This document shows, piece by piece, positions 10,130 to 22,413 of a DNA stretch of 64,000 nt. The translations under genes were made by a program, and so were the position numbers. This DNA comes from Celoporthe dispersa (taxonomy: Eukaryota; Ascomycota; Sordariomycetes; Diaporthales; Cryphonectriaceae): the NCBI GenBank assembly GCA_016584495.1, contig WAID01000011.1, positions 744,001 to 808,000 on the forward strand, read 5' to 3'. Each line of letters starts with the position of its first letter. The first letter of the stretch is position 1. Under the pieces are notes generated by a model that was not told the DNA's origin, made no database searches, and worked only from the letters and a program-made list of their open reading frames with translations.

Positions 10130-13100
10130 ATGACCCGGCCAAAAGTCCCAGATGACAAGAGAATTCGTACTGCGCAGGCCTGTGAGTCCTGTAAGCGTCG
10201 GAAGCAGAAGGTGAGAGCATATATCTCTTTCCGGATGTCGACACCGCCCTCTCCCGTCCCTCTTTTTTTCTCTTGTCCAATCATATTATATCTCCTCCCT
10301 GCATCTGCAGGCTTTCCCTGTCAGCGCCTTCTGGGTCTCTTCCGAACAGATACTCTATGTTGTTGTACACGTATCACCTAGTGCTGGGCAGCATGCAGTG
10401 AGGAGGGAGGGCAGGGGGTTGGGCAAGGAGGAGGGGCCGGCAGCAATGTCAAGCACACACAGGCCTTATCTCATCTACTTTGTCGTTGTTGTTGTCGTTT
10501 TGTTGTCCCTCCTGCTCATGGTGCGGGTCGAGAAATCCTGGCGGCTAACCACCAGAGCCCGTGTAGTGCAATGGGTTGCAGCCTTGTAACACATGTACCA
10601 AGAGGGGCTTCAACTGTGAATACGTCGCGCAGAACGGCTCCACACCGAGCCACGGCGGCGGGCCCAAACAAGCTCCAGCCACAGATACTTCTCCTCGGGA
10701 TGGGGGGGCGGCGACGTCGGATGCTGTCGAGTCTACCACCGAGCCAGCTGCCAAGAGGCTGAAGGCCTCCGGGGACGGACCAGCTCACCCAGCACGGCCA
10801 AAGCCAGCTCGTCGTCACGCCTCGGATGCCAACGAGACCACCGGCCCTCCGCGCCTCCCCACGCCCACACTTGCACCCGTTGTCCCTAGCCTGTCCGGCC
10901 GAGAGCAAGATCCAGACGCCCGCTCGAGGCAGAGCACCGTGAGCGCTGCTGACGAGGTCGCCGAGGTCTATACCGAGACCCGGATGCTTCAGGATCCTAC
11001 TGGAAGGCTGCGTAGGTGGCCTGCGCTTCTGCCCTCACCCTCTTGCCAGAGATCCTCCAACTTGCTGACTACATGCTTCTCAGTATACCTTGGTGATTCC
11101 GCGACGCTGTCATACCTGCAGTTCATCCGTATGATAGTCGAGAGCGTGGACGGCCCATCTCAGTTCACCACGGATCCGAGTCGCCACCGGCTCATGGAGG
11201 CGACGACGACCATCTCGCCAGACGCGAGAGCGCCCGTCTTGCTTCCAGACCGCAAGACTGCTGATGTCCTCGTAAAATCCTATTTCATAAATGTGAGTCG
11301 CTTCCGCACATGTCTCTCTTGTGCTTATGGAACACGACGAGCTTGTTGGTTTAGCTCCCGGCCGGATGGTTCTGGCGAGAACGGGGTTTTGGCATCCAGT
11401 ATCGTCATTCCACCACGCGTGATGACCCACCTGCAGACTTTGTTCTGTATGTCCGGGGTGAGATGCTGACTTGGTCCAGACCAACAGCCTAGTGGAGGTC
11501 TTCGAGCGGACCGCCTTCGCTAAACGACTTGACGTTTGCTACCAAGATCCCCTGGCTGCGGAGCCGACCTTCCTGTGCCTGCTGAATCTGGTCTTTGCCA
11601 TCGGCCTCCTGCTTGCTACGCCCCTCCCGGGCAGTGAGGAGGAGAAGATCATACAGAAGCTTCAGACGGGCCAGACGGATCGCGCTGAGCTCTTCTTCCG
11701 GAATGCAAAGTGCCTAGGAGACCCTACCACGGGGTTTGAGGATGCAGACTTCTGGTCTGTCCAGGCCTTATTGCTCATGTCCGTATACATGCTGGCAAAG
11801 ACGAAGCGGAATGCAGCCTATGCATATCACGGTAAGACACTCAGCACAGCCAATCATGATGCTTGCTTGGATGCTGACAATGGCTCAGGAATGGCTGTGA
11901 GATCTGCGTATGCCCTAGGCCTGCACAGACTCGAGACCATGGTGATCTTCCCTGTGCCGGACCGTGTGCAGCGGAGAAACGTCTGGCGAAGTCTATACGT
12001 CCTCGACCGCTTCCTCGCAGCAGCCCTCGGTCGGCCGACATCAATCTCCGAAGATGACTGCTCTCCAGATGCCCTTGTCACCCCTGACAAGTATTTCGCA
12101 ACGAACGACACCGACTCTTCATCCTTTGGTGGCCTGAACGCGGCCGTGCGTAGCTGCCAGGTCATCGGGATTATACTGAAGAAGATCTACGCGCACCGCA
12201 AGATCTCAACCAGGCTTGCCCAGGATATATCAGAACAGTGCAAGGGGGGCCCGCAGAAGTACAATGCAAACCTTCACTGGAGGCGAGCCATGAACACAGA
12301 CATCGACCCGAAGCACGGGATGGCAATCTTACACGTCAACCTACTGTACTGCCACGCGGTCATCCTGCTGACGAGGCCCTTCTTCCTTTTTCTGATGAAC
12401 CGGCTGCAGCAGGAAAAGCGAGGCATACCCCGCGCAGCGATACGCCCAGGCTCAAGGATGGAGAAGTTCTCTGAAGCCTGTGTGAATGCTGCCTACCATA
12501 CTGTCACACTCGTGCACATGGGTTTTGAGGGCAGGTACCTACCACAACGTGACCCATTCGTGATGTAGGTCTTCACGCACACGAAAAGAATTCTCGACGG
12601 CTACGACGCATGGCTGACTATGGCTCCAGACATTTTCTCTTCGCTGCCGCTCTGGTGGTCCTCAGCAGCGAGTTCGCCTCCCTCCACCAGAACCCCGCCT
12701 ACGCCGAGACCTTCCACAAAGCCATGACAGTCATGAACTACTGTGCCAAATCAGACCCACAAGCCGGTCGGCTGGTCTACATCCTGACGACCTTCAACCA
12801 TGTTATCGTAACCAGAAACCCTGCGATACCATCAGCAGGTCCAGATCCAACCTCTGTCCCGAATACACCAACGGGCACGATAAGCAACTCGTCCAATGAT
12901 CCAATGGCCAACTTTTTCCTGTCACATCCGCCGCCTCACCTCAACCCCCCCATTCCCGCCAACCCCCTGGCCACCCCAAGTTTCACATCGATCAACACCC
13001 AGGCGTCGAAGCAACCCGGCCTGCCCCGCCGCAACTCATCCAACATGGCCGGCCCCTCACCGTCCCCCGGCGCGATGCCCGCAGCCACTACACCTGCTAC

Positions 13101-13398
13101 CTCTGCAGGAGGAGACATGTTGTCTGACACGGAGTGGTTTCACTTCGATAACCTGTGGGAGGCGTGGGCTCCTCCGACTGGCGGGGGCGCTGCCGGCAGC
13201 GCGCCGGCAGCGGCGGTGACTGACCCGGCGCTCTACAACGATGCTGCGATCAATGACTTCGCCGTTGCGGGTGACGCAGGGCCGTCCATATTTGCTACAC
13301 CGCCAATGCCATCTGTGCAGATGGACGCCAGATATAATAGTCATGGAGGCGCAGGGATGCCGGTCCCTCTTTATCCTATGATTAGATTTACAGAGTAG
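10130..13398 (+). CDS. Zn(II)2Cys6 transcription factor with fungal-specific regulatory domain
   Basis: A nuclear DNA-binding regulator. Six exons are inferred: 10130-10210, 10567-11011, 11084-11292, 11480-11831, 11889-12564 and 12630-13398 (843 residues, no frame break). The zinc cluster uses Cys18, Cys21, Cys28, Cys34, Cys37 and Cys44. The first intron (356 nt, long for this window) splits it exactly before Cys28, where the motif continues CNGLQPCNTCTKRGFNCEY. A basic Ser/Pro linker follows. The middle region matches the fungal-specific transcription factor domain (for example SYALGLHR, RRNVWRSLYVLDRFLAAALG, GRPTSISEDDC). The C-terminal third is Pro/Asn/Ser-rich and ends with an acidic DTEWFHFDNLWEAW patch, a possible activation segment. 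The target genes are unknown. The two nearest genes are transporters. Confidence 0.9.
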
Positions 13399-14583
13399 AC
13401 TGGTACATGTAGAGCAATATTGGAATAGGGAGGACGATGCGGAGGCACGTTCTCCCTAATAAGGCACATGCTGACGAATTTATGACACACAAAGGGATCG
13501 CACAGTGAGGTTTGCGCCAGTCTGGCGCTGAGAACCTCGCTACCGCTGGGTCCGGTTAATAATTATATGGATGCGGATAATACGTTGAGCTTAATTGAAA
13601 GGCAGGCGGACCTTGGGTAAAAAGTTTAACGGGTAGGACCAAGCACAGTGTCAATCAACTTGAATCCTTATTCTTCACCATCGCAGCATTGCGAGAGCAT
13701 TGTCAAGTTTCAATCGACCAGGTGTATGTATATTTAATTAGTGTGGCTGCTGCTTGGTCCTCCACAACACCACCACAAGACGGCAAAATTCCCGGTCAAC
13801 TCCCTGGACATTTTCCCTTATTTTTATTCACACGGTTATTGCCTGGGAAATTGTTGTTTATAGACATGTATATAGGATTGGACAGGCCTATTCAACCTGA
13901 CATTTTCGTAATATACCTATTGAGCGCGTAGCTCTGACGAACGATATATAATAATAGTCTTCTTCAGCCTTGCCCACAGCCCGTCCCGGACGCGAATGTC
14001 ACGATACAAACACCTGCCCACAAGACTTGAATCAGGACTCGATTAGTCCGCAGAGTACCAAAATCGGCGTCTCTCGTGGCGGAGGGGGAAACCAAAAATA
14101 AACAGCCCTTAGGCGATATTGCTCTTCTGTTCTGTCGACTGTTCTTGATCTGGGGAGTTAGGTTTACGGATGAGGCTGCAGCCTCGTCCCGGCGTTTCGA
14201 AAGGAAACTTCGCGTAGAAGTAGTCTGGAAGCATCGCAGGACGTCAAAAAGATTGCAATATATGATCTATAGGGTGATCGATGGGATAATAAAAAGTCTC
14301 GTTATCGCAGCTAGTTGATGCAGTGTTTTTGATATCTCGTTGTGGTAATCTAGTCGCCTGTCAAGCAAGTTCTCTGCCTTGGCACCGGAGGCGGATACTC
14401 GCAGAGGAGACACATGAGAGATTGGAATCTGATAATGAAAGTACATTATCCATTGATTATGAAGGTGGATTAATCCCGCAAGGCGAGATCATCACTATCA
14501 CTTTATACACTACGCCACACAAGACCAACGCCATGTCTAACCCTCCTCTTTCTCCCAGAACCCCGGCGTGAGCCTCCGCAATT
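13399..14583. other. Convergent intergenic region, AT-rich
   Basis: About 1.2 kb between the ends of the Zn2Cys6 gene (+) and the OPT gene (-). It is more AT-rich than its neighbours, especially 13700-13950 and 14250-14500. Short ORFs at 13689-13931 and 14076-14318 have no recognisable features. No transposon ends or terminal repeats were seen. Confidence 0.5.
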
Positions 14584-17321
14584 CTAATGCCACGTCTTTG
14601 GCCCAAATGTCTGTCCCACGGGAAGAACAACCTGTATAGCAGTATCCTGCGCGTCCATCGTTTGCGTCACGATATCATTTCCCCACCAGGAGGGCGGGCT
14701 GATATTGTTCAGCGTGAACGCGAAGAAGATAACTAGGGTGCTCAGCGCCAGGCCGAGGTCGAGGGCCGACGAGGTAAGGAAGTTGAGGCGGCTCCACCAC
14801 CTGAAGTGGCGCGTCTTGATGAGGTACTGGAACACGAAACCGACGATGCCCCATGACAGATAATTGAGGGGTGTGGCGGGTGGGATGGAACCGGAGCCGC
14901 CGAAGATGACGGGGGCGATGAGATACTTGGCAGGAGACTTGGGCCAGCGTTTCATGGCGTAGTAGAAGATAATGGGGACGATGGCGCCGACGCCGAAGAA
15001 GATGAAGAGGCCTGAATAGATCTGGCCCGGGGAGAAGATGCGGGATGGGCCGAGAAGACCCCAGATGACGGAGGCTATTATATGTGAAAGATCAGCGTGA
15101 GTTCCCAGGACTATACTTGAAATATCCAGCGGCCAGGGAAGCAAGCGTACCCGAGAAGAAGACCTTGCCACCTGGGCAGGTGAAGTGCTCGCGCTGGGTT
15201 GTTGTGCAGACCTCGGGAATAGCGTTGAGCGACGCATTCAGGACGATGATTTGGATGAAGCAGGAGAAGGTTGTCGCCACCACCTGGGCCATGAACATGG
15301 TCCGCGGCGGGATCTTCATGTAGTGGCCGAACTTCAGGTCAGACACGAAGGACAGCGCCTGGCTCATGGTGATGTAACCAAACGTCTTGAAGCTATAATT
15401 ATACGTATCAGCAACTATCAATGGCTGGTGGTAATGTGGTTCTGTTGATGCTCACATCATGAGCGCCAGAGGACGCCCAGGCTGGATATAGCCATAAATG
15501 AATTCGGTCAACACGTTCAGGCCAATCTGGTTGTTCGTGATGGCCTGAATGATTCCAATGGGTAGCGCGAACCCGAACGAGATGGCTACAGCCAGTAGGA
15601 AAGACCACCAGTTCAGGTTGGTTGGATAGGCCAATACAGTAACGAAACCAAGACCCAACATCTAATGAATCAGATCAGCTTGTAGCCGCCGGGTAAAACC
15701 AGGACGGAAAGGAGTAGAATAACTCACGAGAACAAACAAGCTGGCGTACCACCACGTGGGGGCCTCAGGGTACTTTTTCATGAGCTTCATGTGGATATCA
15801 TCAGGCTCGCTCTTGCTGTGTCTCCACTGGGTCCAGATTCTCTGTCCGTGGTGTAGATATGTGTAAACTATGAGAGACGCAATGGCAGCAAACGACAGAC
15901 CGTACGAGAGGGCAAAAGTAGTGCTGGGACCGAAAGTCAGTCGCCTTGTCCGCGCGAGTTGAGGGATGAAGAGTGGACGAGAGTACAGACCTGATGAAGA
16001 GGGGCGAATAGTTCTCATACGCCTCTTGGTCGAGGGTGAGGTCCGACGTTAAGATGCGCGTTGTGTTGTAAGCGGCGCCCGTGTTATCGTAGGTTCCGGA
16101 ATCGCTCATGGGCAGGAACTGGCCGTACCAAGTTCCCGTGTAGTGGAAAAGCGAAGCACCAAAGATGAAGAAGACCACGACGCCGATGAGGGTATTGGCG
16201 ATGGCGTGCCAGGGGGGGATCAGCGGGGAGCCAACGAAGCCTGATATCTGGAGTCCAGTCAAAGGTGATAGGAATAATGGACAAGCCAGTGGTAGCGCCA
16301 AAGAGCTGATTAACTACGGGGTTCCGGGGTGCGATCCAGGTAGCAAGGCAAAAGTGCTCAGGAACTGAGCAAAGAAGCCAGGGATGAAGTAGTACGCGAA
16401 GGCACCAAAGGTGACATACGCAAACCACCTGTAGCGAGGCATCATGCCGCCAAAAACAGTGGGGTCGGGGCGCTCGTTCTTCTCGTACATAGCGTTCATG
16501 AGCGTGACAGACACCAAGTTGGCGGGCCAGATCATCGACGCAGGGTACACGAGGAACCTCCTCATGATGCCCGCGATGCCGTAGCCGAGAGACTGGGTCG
16601 AGATGGTCAACATGAACTGCCAGGCGATGCCAAAGTCCTGCTTGTAAAACACTTTCTGCGCCAGGATGATATCAGTGGCATAAGCAACAGAGAAGGAGAC
16701 ACTAGCCATCACAACAATGATCGAATGTTCTTTGATGTTGAATGGCCCTGGGTTGAGGGACCACCTCAGGCCGAAGGTGTTGAAGTGCTTCTTGGGCATG
16801 ACTTTGGCCCATCCATGACCAATGGGCCATGCGATGATCTGAGCAATGAGCGCTCCAAGGCCGATGGACGGGTTCCGGAGTGAGAACAGCGTGTTCATAG
16901 AAGCGCCGATGACAACAAGAGCCAGACCAATAGTCCAGGCACGAACCTGCGTGTGGTGTATATGTGTTAGCAAGCGGTAGGGAAACCCCAGCTTCTGACC
17001 ATGCGATGTGTCACCCACCGTGTTGCAAGGCATCTCCACATCGTAGTTGTGGACCGCGGCCCGGACTTCAGGGTAGGGTGAGTCCTCCTCGTCTCCATCC
17101 TCGTTGTAGATCTTGGACGCCTTCTCCTCGTCGATGGAGTCGGCGGAGTTGATAGTCGTCCGGGAGGACACACGTGTCGCTAGTGGTCGTGTATACTCCT
17201 CGGGTAGGTTCGGATCTAATAACAATTCGTATTCTGATCCTTCTTCGTCACTGTCTGCTGGCTGGGTATTAGACTCACCCCATAGCGAGAGGCGGTGCTT
17301 GAGATCATCGACAGGGCTCAT
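14584..17321 (-). CDS. Oligopeptide transporter, OPT family, with two compensating frame breaks
   Basis: Proton-coupled import of small peptides, or related substrates, across the plasma membrane. Reading down the minus strand the exons are 17321-17019, 16946-15991, 15923-15728, 15661-15456, 15392-15151 and 15074-14584 (797 residues). The N-terminus is acidic, then helices and OPT blocks follow: ALIAQIIAWPIGHGW, WIAPRNPVVNQLFG, GSPLIPPWHAIANTL, LTEFIYGYIQPGRPLA, FGHYMKIPPRTMF, SIPPATPLNYLSWG and a final FGPKTWH. Between about 16350 and 16250 the conserved protein runs in another frame. One base is missing near 16343-16350 and one is extra near 16249-16254, and the unshifted frame has a stop at 16314. 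The ATG at 17321 is the first in frame; an upstream exon cannot be excluded. Confidence 0.87.
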
Positions 17322-19292
17322 CCGGCGACCCTGAGGGGTCTCGAAGTTGCCCGTAGACGACGACCCAGCTTCCGCCTCCTTACCACTCGCCCCCGTCACA
17401 TCAACCTCGGTGTTTTCTGTCTTGATCGTCTCCTGCCATACGGAGTTTCTCGGCCGTACCAGACGGCTCGTCTCTGTATGGCTGGACCATTGTGAAGGAC
17501 CCGACAATGGGGAGAACGATTCAAGAGAAGACACACAGGCACCCGTAGAGGCAAGATGTGCAGGAGCGGGGTGTGCTATATAGGGGTGATCTAAATGCCC
17601 ACCTGTGCTTTGCTGGTCGACGACCAGCTGGGCCGGGAACCACGGCAAAGCAGTCAAGGCCTATGCTCTGTCGATCGCAGACGAACATGAAGCAGCCCAA
17701 AGAGTGATCTCAAAGTCTGGCCCACGAGGACGCTGATAAGATCCAGTGATGGGATTCGCCTATCCCACAAGGCAAGACAGCCCTCCGCGCTTCAACCGAT
17801 GTACTAGCCCGTGAGTTGCAACCCCAGACCCAGAGCGCTGGAGAGGAGGGCACTCGGATAGCAAGTGTATCGTGTGCCACCAGACGGCGAGGGCTAGCAG
17901 ATCAATGCAGCTGCGTTATCCGGACCCAACTTCTGAGTTCGGAAGTGGTCGTCGAGTCGTGAAACCCCAGCCCTGGCCTGGAGTGTCGATTTGGTAGATC
18001 GAATTCGCATGAAAGTGAGGTGTCTCAGACGAGAACTAAGGTTATCGTCTAGTCACGCAAGCCGAGGGCGAGGCTATATCACGCGGACGAACGCAAATGC
18101 AAGACCGCCCTGATCGAAGGCTATCCTGGTCTGATTTCGACGATCGATTTGTTTGTGGCGATAAGGAACGGAGAGAAGTGTCTAGAGAAGGCTGAAACGG
18201 ACTTGCGGCAAGCGCAGATTCGGTCGCCGGATAGCCTCGATAAGTCAAAGAATGGGAGTGACCTCGAATATCATGTGGACTGCTTCAGGGAGCACAACAA
18301 CTCTGTCGATATGAAACTGTGGGTCTCTCTCGTGTGCCTTGGCGCAACAAGGCCTCCTGGTGGCCTTTAAGTGGTCGAGTATGGATCTTTGATGGTGTGA
18401 TCATGGACTCGCGAATGAAGTAGGCGGGGATCCGAACAGATGTCTGAATTTCCCTGCTTTTGTTTCCTAGATTCCACAGAGGTCATTGACCCTGTTCTTG
18501 CGACGCACTGTCTCGGCAGAATGGCCCAGGAAGGCAAAGGAAGACCCGAATGGCGATTGCCGTTTCTCGAGACGCATGAATGAGTCGAGGGTGGCTGAAT
18601 CCCGAAGAGAAATGTTGGCGCAACAAGACCGCCTTGAGGGAATGGCTTGGGTGAATCAACCGTAGAAGAAGGGAACGTCTAGTTTAAAGCAGAAGAAAGT
18701 GTCATGTTGTTTGCTGGAATGTGTTTCGTGAGCGCAGCATCTCTGGTTAGATTCCAAAGGGGCGATGTGTCGTCGTCTCCAGAGGAAGAGGATGAGGATT
18801 AACGGAGCAGGGGACGTCTCGGGCCACGTCTTTGTCAGACAATGCGGCTGCGTGGGTCTTATTGTGGTCTGGATTTAGAAACCGCGATCTGGTCTAAGCC
18901 TGAAGCCTCGCCCCTGCAGTTCCTGCCTACCGCTTGTCAGGGGGGCGATTCTGGGGTTGTAGGGCAGGCCCGTAGGCTTGGGTCAGGGGGGGGGTTCACC
19001 TTCCCACCTGGCTTTGGATTAGCGCAACCCGGTAAGAACTCTATCGTTTCTTTTCCTGTCTTCTGCAGATGACAAGCTCCATGCAAGGAAAATCCTCCTC
19101 TATCGTCAGCTCAGACACACAAACACATACACATCCACCTCTGCCACAGGCCGTTGACTGGCCTGGAAGTCAAGCTTCTCACCAACCTTAGCCAGGACAG
19201 ACTCACTATTAGTGAACCCTTGTCTCTGTAGCCCTGGCGCCTGTGCTCTCGCCTGTTCACTCCCACCACCGGGCCTTGGATATGGGAATATT
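17322..19292. other. Divergent intergenic region
   Basis: About 2 kb between the OPT gene (-) and the ketoacyl synthase gene (+). A 73-codon ORF at 18149-18370 starts from a non-ATG codon and has no family features. I see no repeats or RNA gene. A CT-rich leader precedes the synthase start. Confidence 0.5.
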
Positions 19293-20710
19293 ATGCGCCG
19301 TGTCGTCGTGACAGGTCTCGGCGCCGTCACTCCCCTTGGAGTAGGCGTCCGCAGAACCTGGAAACGCCTTCTGGCCGGGGAGTCTGGACTGGTCAGTCTC
19401 TCTGTGGTCGAGCCTCGAGCCCAGTGGAAAGGTCTCACCAGCACCGTTGCTGGACTCGTGCCGGGCGGGGCGGGCGGACAAGCCGAGGGACAATGGCACC
19501 CGCCAGATTGGCTGGATGCCACGGAACAGAGGCGCATGTCCAGGTTTGCCCAGTATGCGATGGCGGCTACCGAGATGGCGCTCGTGGATGCCGGGTGGAA
19601 ACCAACCCGTCAGCATGACCTGGAGGCTACCGGGGTCTGCGTGGGGAGCGGCATCGGCAATCTGGACGAGCTCTATACCACCAGTCTCGCCTTTGACAGA
19701 GATGTGAGCGGACCTGGCCCTCCTGAAACACTGCTAGGGTTATGCGCGAGAGGCTAAGATCTTAGGTAGGGCTACAAGAAAGTATCTCCCCTGTTCACCC
19801 CCAAGATTCTCATCAATCTTGCGGCTGGCCATGCCTCGATGAAGTACGGGTTCCAGGGACCCAACCACTCCGCAACCACGGCGTGCACAACTGGCGCCCA
19901 CTCCATAGGAGACGCATCCAGGTTCATTGCGTACGGCGATGCCGATGTCATGGTCGCCGGCAGCTCGGAATCTTGCATCCACCCTCTGACCTTTGCGGGG
20001 TTCGGCAGGTCGAGATCCCTATCTACCGCCTACAACGGTGATCCGAGAGCGAGCTGTCGGCCCTTCGACCGGGATAGAGACGGGTTCGTCGTGGCTGAGG
20101 GAGCGGCTATCCTCATCCTCGAAGAGCTCGAGCACGCCAAGGCGCGAGGCGCCAACATTCTGGCCGAGGTTGCCGGCTACGGCTGCAGCGGTGATGCATA
20201 CCACATGACGGCACCACGAGAGGATGGGTCAGGTGCCTTGCTAGCCATGAAGAGGGCACTGAAGAATGCGCAGATCAGGCCACGTGAGGTAAATTATATC
20301 AACGCTCACGCTACTAGCACGCCCATTGGCGATGCCGCGGAGGCCAGAGCAATCAGGACACTGATGCTGGGAGAGGATGGCTTGGACAGCGAGCGCGATG
20401 TCACAGTGAGCGGCACCAAAGGAGCAGTCGGTCATCTGCTCGGGGCCGCTGGTGCAATCGAGGCGCTCTTCTCCGTACTGGCAATATCAGAGGTATGCCG
20501 CCACCAGCCTGAGCAAATATTGCAAACAAGAGCCACTAACTGTTCGCAGAGCTCAGTGCCCCCACCTTGAATCTGCACAACCCAAACGTGGGAGCTGATT
20601 TCAACTTCGTGCCCCTGCAGGCGCAGCAGAAGCGGGTGGATGTTGCCATGTCGAACTCCTTCGGCTTCGGTGGTACGAATGCCTCTTTAGTGTTCTCAAG
20701 GTATACATGA
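19293..20710 (+). CDS. CEM1: Mitochondrial 3-oxoacyl-[acyl-carrier-protein] synthase, with a frame break
   Basis: The condensing enzyme of type II fatty-acid synthesis in mitochondria, which feeds lipoate production and so ties in with PDX1 in this window. Exons are 19293-19703, 19770-20492 and 20550-20710 (431 residues after correction). The thiolase-fold signature is complete: active Cys176 in SATTACTTGAH, the first His in YINAHATSTPIGD, the second His in GTKGAVGHLLGAAG, and the closing NSFGFGGTNASLVF. In the last exon the C run at 20559-20563 lacks one base; adding it restores VPPTLNLHNPN, otherwise translation stops at once. The start ATG gives MRRVVVTGLGAVTPLG, directly the enzyme core, so any targeting signal is short or in an unseen upstream exon. 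Confidence 0.88.
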
Positions 20711-21257
20711 GGCCATATGTGCATGATAAATGACAATACGAACTCAGATTGCATCAGCGAAGGCGTCTTGCATTATCAACCTAGGTGTAAATCGAGTTCA
20801 ATCTATAGTATTTTCAAAAGACCGCGTGATCAAAAGGTTGAGAGAACTAGGGCGATTTGTTCTTTGTTCTTACTATTGATAATCTCATCTTTCAAAAATC
20901 ACGTCTCCAATTAAGGTTCCCATTTCCTTTTCCTTGAAAGGTGGGTTGGTTTGGGGGGGGGGGGTTTGGTCTAATTTTGCTAGGCGTGAATACAGCTGCT
21001 GATTGAAGAGGGACCTTCGTCATTTTACAGTGCTGCAGGTCCGACGCTGCCGAAGCTGCAGCATGCAGCAAGGCTGCCTGCCGGCGCACCGCTGCAAGGA
21101 TTGCATCGCTAAATTTTTGGGCTCGATGCGTAAATAGTCCATGATGCGAACTACCGTCAGCCTATTTACCATGATGGGAGCTGCGTGCTGTTCCAGACCT
21201 AATTACCTGGATCCAAGATCTTGCCTCTCTTTAATTATCTAGATCCGGCTTCCAACC
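20711..21257. other. Intergenic region with G12 run
   Basis: About 550 bp between two same-strand genes. It contains an uninterrupted G12 run at 20953-20964 and a GC/Ala-type patch near 21040-21090. No gene is supported. Confidence 0.5.
20953..20964. repeat. G12 homopolymer
   Basis: Twelve consecutive G bases in the spacer before the CBP3 gene. Its length may be unreliable given the indels elsewhere. Confidence 0.8.
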
Positions 21258-22307
21258 ATGACCAACCAGCTCTGCAGACCATGCCGCGACCTCGCGCGGC
21301 GGCAGCTCCGCGCCCTGATCGAGCTGAACCACACCCGGCGCGCCTCCGTTGCAGAAATTGCGAGGCATTCGAGACGACCCTTCCACCAGACCGCCGCACG
21401 CCGACAGGAGAAGCCACAGTCAGCCTCTGAGCCTTCTGGGCTCGGTAAGACTCTTCTGAGCATAGCAAGTGCGATTTTGCCGCAGCGAGCGGTCCAGCCG
21501 TACGCGATTTACGGTGCGACGGAAACCATGTACAAAGCCTGTTCGAAGCCGGCGGCATATACAATTTCAGAGGAGCTTCGAAAGAAAGAAGAGGTGCCTA
21601 TGACAGAGGACGGGATGGAGATCGGTGTCGGGACTGGCGTGTGGTACGAAGGTACGTCAATTCATCCTATCCCAAGACGTTCTTCGGTGCACTGGATGAA
21701 ACAATTTGCTGACGGTGGTTTTCCTTTCTTTTTCTCTTTCTTTTCGCCTCTGCAGAATTTGGCCTCGCCCCCACGTTCAGCACCTGGTCTCAAGTTACCA
21801 TGCTACACTTATACCTCATCGTCGTCCGCCTGCGATGTCTCGAGAAGAACGCCTGGCAGGCTTGGCAGACACAGCTGGTCAACCACTTCTTCCAGCACGC
21901 CGAGGATCTAATGGAGGTCAACCACGGCATGAGGAGCAGGATGATCCGGTCGGGCCAGCTCAATACACTATTCCAGACATGGCGGGGCGTGATACTTGCC
22001 TACGACGAGGGGGCTGGTCAAGGGCGATGCGGTCATGGCTGCCGCCGTGTGGAGAAATGTGTTTATGAGTAGGGAGGATGTGGACATGCGGCATGTGGCG
22101 GCGATCGTCAGCTGGATGAGGTCGACACTGAGATCTCTGGATCAGATGCTCGACCCGGCGTTGTTGTATCATGGAGCGGCCGTGTTTAAGACGCAGCCTA
22201 CCGCGGAGCTGAAAGTGGTGGATCAAATGGCCTCGCTGAATGATGTGAAGGTAGCGTCTGTTGAAAGTGCCAGGCAGCCAGAGGTTCCGGCCAGTCGCTT
22301 CAAATGA
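21258..22307 (+). CDS. CBP3: Ubiquinol-cytochrome c chaperone (CBP3/UQCC1), with a frame break
   Basis: A mitochondrial chaperone that, with Cbp6, binds newly made cytochrome b and promotes complex III assembly. Exons are 21258-21651 and 21756-22307. An Arg-rich presequence (to about residue 55, HSRRPFHQTAARR) precedes the chaperone domain: YAIYGATETMYKACSKPAAY, EIGVGTGVWYEEFGLAPTF across the intron, TWSQVTMLHLYLIVVRL, then YDEGLVKGDAVMAAAVWRN. The last block requires removal of one G from the run at 22009-22013. The corrected product is 314 residues, usual for the family. It ends convergently about 100 bp from the DFR1 stop. Confidence 0.86.
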
Positions 22308-22413
22308 GGGAGCACGGGCACAACGACTTGCGTACAGAGGGCTGAACTTCAGCATTTGGCTACTGCGTGCAATGTGATTGTCTCGAGAGGGGCGAAAAAA
22401 TTAAAAAAAAAAA

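Noticed and set aside
13399..14583. AT-rich spacer considered as a RIP-mutated transposon remnant
   Set aside because: No terminal repeats, no transposase or reverse transcriptase fragments, and AT content rises only locally.
18149..18370. 73-codon ORF in the OPT/CEM1 spacer
   Set aside because: Starts at a non-ATG codon, no splice partners, no recognisable family.
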